The notes under the pieces were generated by a model. The model did no database searches. It saw only the letters and a program-made list of their open reading frames with translations, and was not told where the DNA came from. A program made the translations under genes and the position numbers. From Atopobiaceae bacterium (GTDB taxonomy: Bacteria; Actinomycetota; Coriobacteriia; Coriobacteriales; Atopobiaceae): a DNA stretch of 5,693 nt. Shown piece by piece: positions 5,321 through 5,693 of this stretch (the first letter of the stretch is position 1; each line of letters begins with the position of its first letter). The stretch lies in NCBI GenBank assembly GCA_017460265.1, contig JAFUBJ010000330.1, positions 1-5,693 of the forward strand, written 5' to 3'.

Positions 5321-5521
5321 GTGACGACGGTGGCCGCGCGTAAGCAGTATCCGCTGCGCATAGATCCCGAAATCTGGGACGCCATCGAGCGGTGGGCGGC
5401 GGAGGACATGCGCAGTGCAAACGGTCAGGTCGAGTGGATCTTGCGGCAGGCGCTTCGCCAGGCGGGAAGGTTGCCTAAGCAGCAGAACGCCGAGTCAGAG
5501 AGAGGTGCCAAGAAAGGCTGA
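5321..5521 (+). CDS. Small ribbon-helix-helix (Arc/CopG-like) DNA-binding protein
   Basis: A 66-residue protein with a ribbon-helix-helix pattern: a short strand KQYPLRID (8-15), helix A PEIWDAIERWAAEDMR (16-31), a turn at SANG (32-35), helix B QVEWILRQALRQAG (36-49), then a polar, charged tail. Such proteins bind DNA as dimers through the paired strands and often regulate their own operon. GTG 5321 starts 10 nt after the SPFH stop with no clear ribosome site, so translation probably depends on coupling to the SPFH gene. GTG 5330, three codons in, is an alternative start. No toxin-like partner is adjacent, so an antitoxin role is not supported; the partner here is the SPFH gene. The 3' end overlaps the convergent minus-strand gene by 27 bp. 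Confidence 0.85.
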   Translation: MTTVAARKQYPLRIDPEIWDAIERWAAEDMRSANGQVEWILRQALRQAGRLPKQQNAESERGAKKG

Positions 5522-5693
5522 GAGCTCGTAGCGCCCGGTCGTTGCAAAGACAACGTTGTTGTCGGGAGTCCGCGGATCATCAGCTCCAAGCGGCAGGACC
5601 TCGACCTGCGAAAAGACCGAATCCAGCGCCCCCTTCACCTTGTGGAGGGGGCGCGCCTTTCTTCCTTCTAGAGCCGAAACGACGTTGACGACA
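5495..5693 (-). CDS. C-terminal part of a spermidine synthase-like protein (5' end outside window)
   Basis: Read on the minus strand from base 5692, one frame stays open for 65 codons to a TGA at 5497-5495, while the other two minus frames hit stops early. The peptide begins VVNVVSALEGRKARPLHKVK, then has SVFSQVEVLPLG and PDNNVVFATTGRYELSAF, and about two thirds of codons end in G or C. The NVV(S/G)AL...R(P)LH...VF..V.V.PLG...DNNVVFA pattern resembles the C-terminal end of spermidine synthase-like (aminopropyltransferase/methyltransferase fold) proteins, which transfer an aminopropyl group to putrescine in classical members. Actinobacterial versions are often divergent, and the catalytic part is outside the window, so activity cannot be judged. 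It converges on the Arc-like gene and shares 27 bp with it (5495-5521). Coding status is more certain than function. Confidence 0.65.
   Translation of the reverse strand, partial: VVNVVSALEGRKARPLHKVKGALDSVFSQVEVLPLGADDPRTPDNNVVFATTGRYELSAFLGTSL
5626..5665 (+). terminator. Probable intrinsic terminator of the SPFH/Arc-like operon, inside the opposing gene
   Basis: GCGCCCCCTTCAC (5626-5638) pairs with GTGGAGGGGGCGC (5642-5654), 13 bp with one G-T pair, closing on a 3-nt loop. The interrupted T-rich run GCCTTTCTTCC follows. It lies about 105 nt after the Arc-like stop and within the minus-strand coding sequence. The T-run starts three bases after the stem and is broken by C's, so efficiency is uncertain. 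Confidence 0.5.

Noticed and set aside
5321..5521. Arc-like gene as the antitoxin of a toxin-antitoxin pair
   Set aside because: The adjacent genes are a 336-residue SPFH protein and a convergent spermidine synthase-like gene; no toxin-sized partner is visible.

Overview
The window is GC-rich bacterial DNA with compact gene spacing and strong C/G bias at third codon positions. The gene content (a phospho-beta-glucosidase, a MATE transporter, a DUF2804 protein, an SPFH protein followed by a small Arc-like protein) looks most like a Coriobacteriia-type actinobacterium (Atopobiaceae or Coriobacteriaceae, Olsenella-like). This placement rests on remembered protein style and composition and was not searched. 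No CRISPR array, tRNA, rRNA, transposase or phage gene was seen.

Layout. (1) 1-1241, plus: the C-terminal ~412 residues of a GH1 6-phospho-beta-glucosidase, cut by the left edge and closed by a very strong intrinsic terminator (1257-1322). (2) About 1384-2784, plus: a complete MATE-family efflux transporter. It probably has its own promoter just after that terminator and starts at a TTG codon. (3) 2892-3929, plus: a complete DUF2804 protein with a good ribosome binding site, preceded by a small dyad and followed by an 85-bp hairpin that probably terminates it. (4) 3930-4299: a 370-bp intergenic region packed with palindromes. It holds two related palindromic units sharing a 31-bp direct repeat, a small hairpin, then a TTGACA promoter with the perfect palindrome GTGATATCAC over its -10 side, a short 5' hairpin and a possible 19-codon leader ORF. 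(5) 4300-5521, plus: a two-gene unit made of a membrane-anchored SPFH/Band 7 protein and a 66-residue ribbon-helix-helix (Arc-like) protein 10 nt downstream. (6) 5495-5693, minus: the last 65 codons of a gene entering from the right edge, spermidine synthase-like. It converges on the Arc-like gene and overlaps it by 27 bp.

How the genes relate. The first three genes look like independent transcription units (beta-glucoside-phosphate hydrolysis, drug or metabolite export, and an unknown DUF2804 function), each separated by a terminator or a regulatory gap. The SPFH and Arc-like genes are the only clear operon. The inferred model is a membrane scaffold protein co-expressed with a small DNA-binding regulator, from a promoter carrying an operator-like palindrome. 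The most interesting parts are the palindrome cluster, the SPFH/Arc unit with its unusual Ser/Gly insertion and leader, and the convergent overlap at the right edge, where an apparent terminator for the plus-strand operon sits inside the opposing coding sequence.
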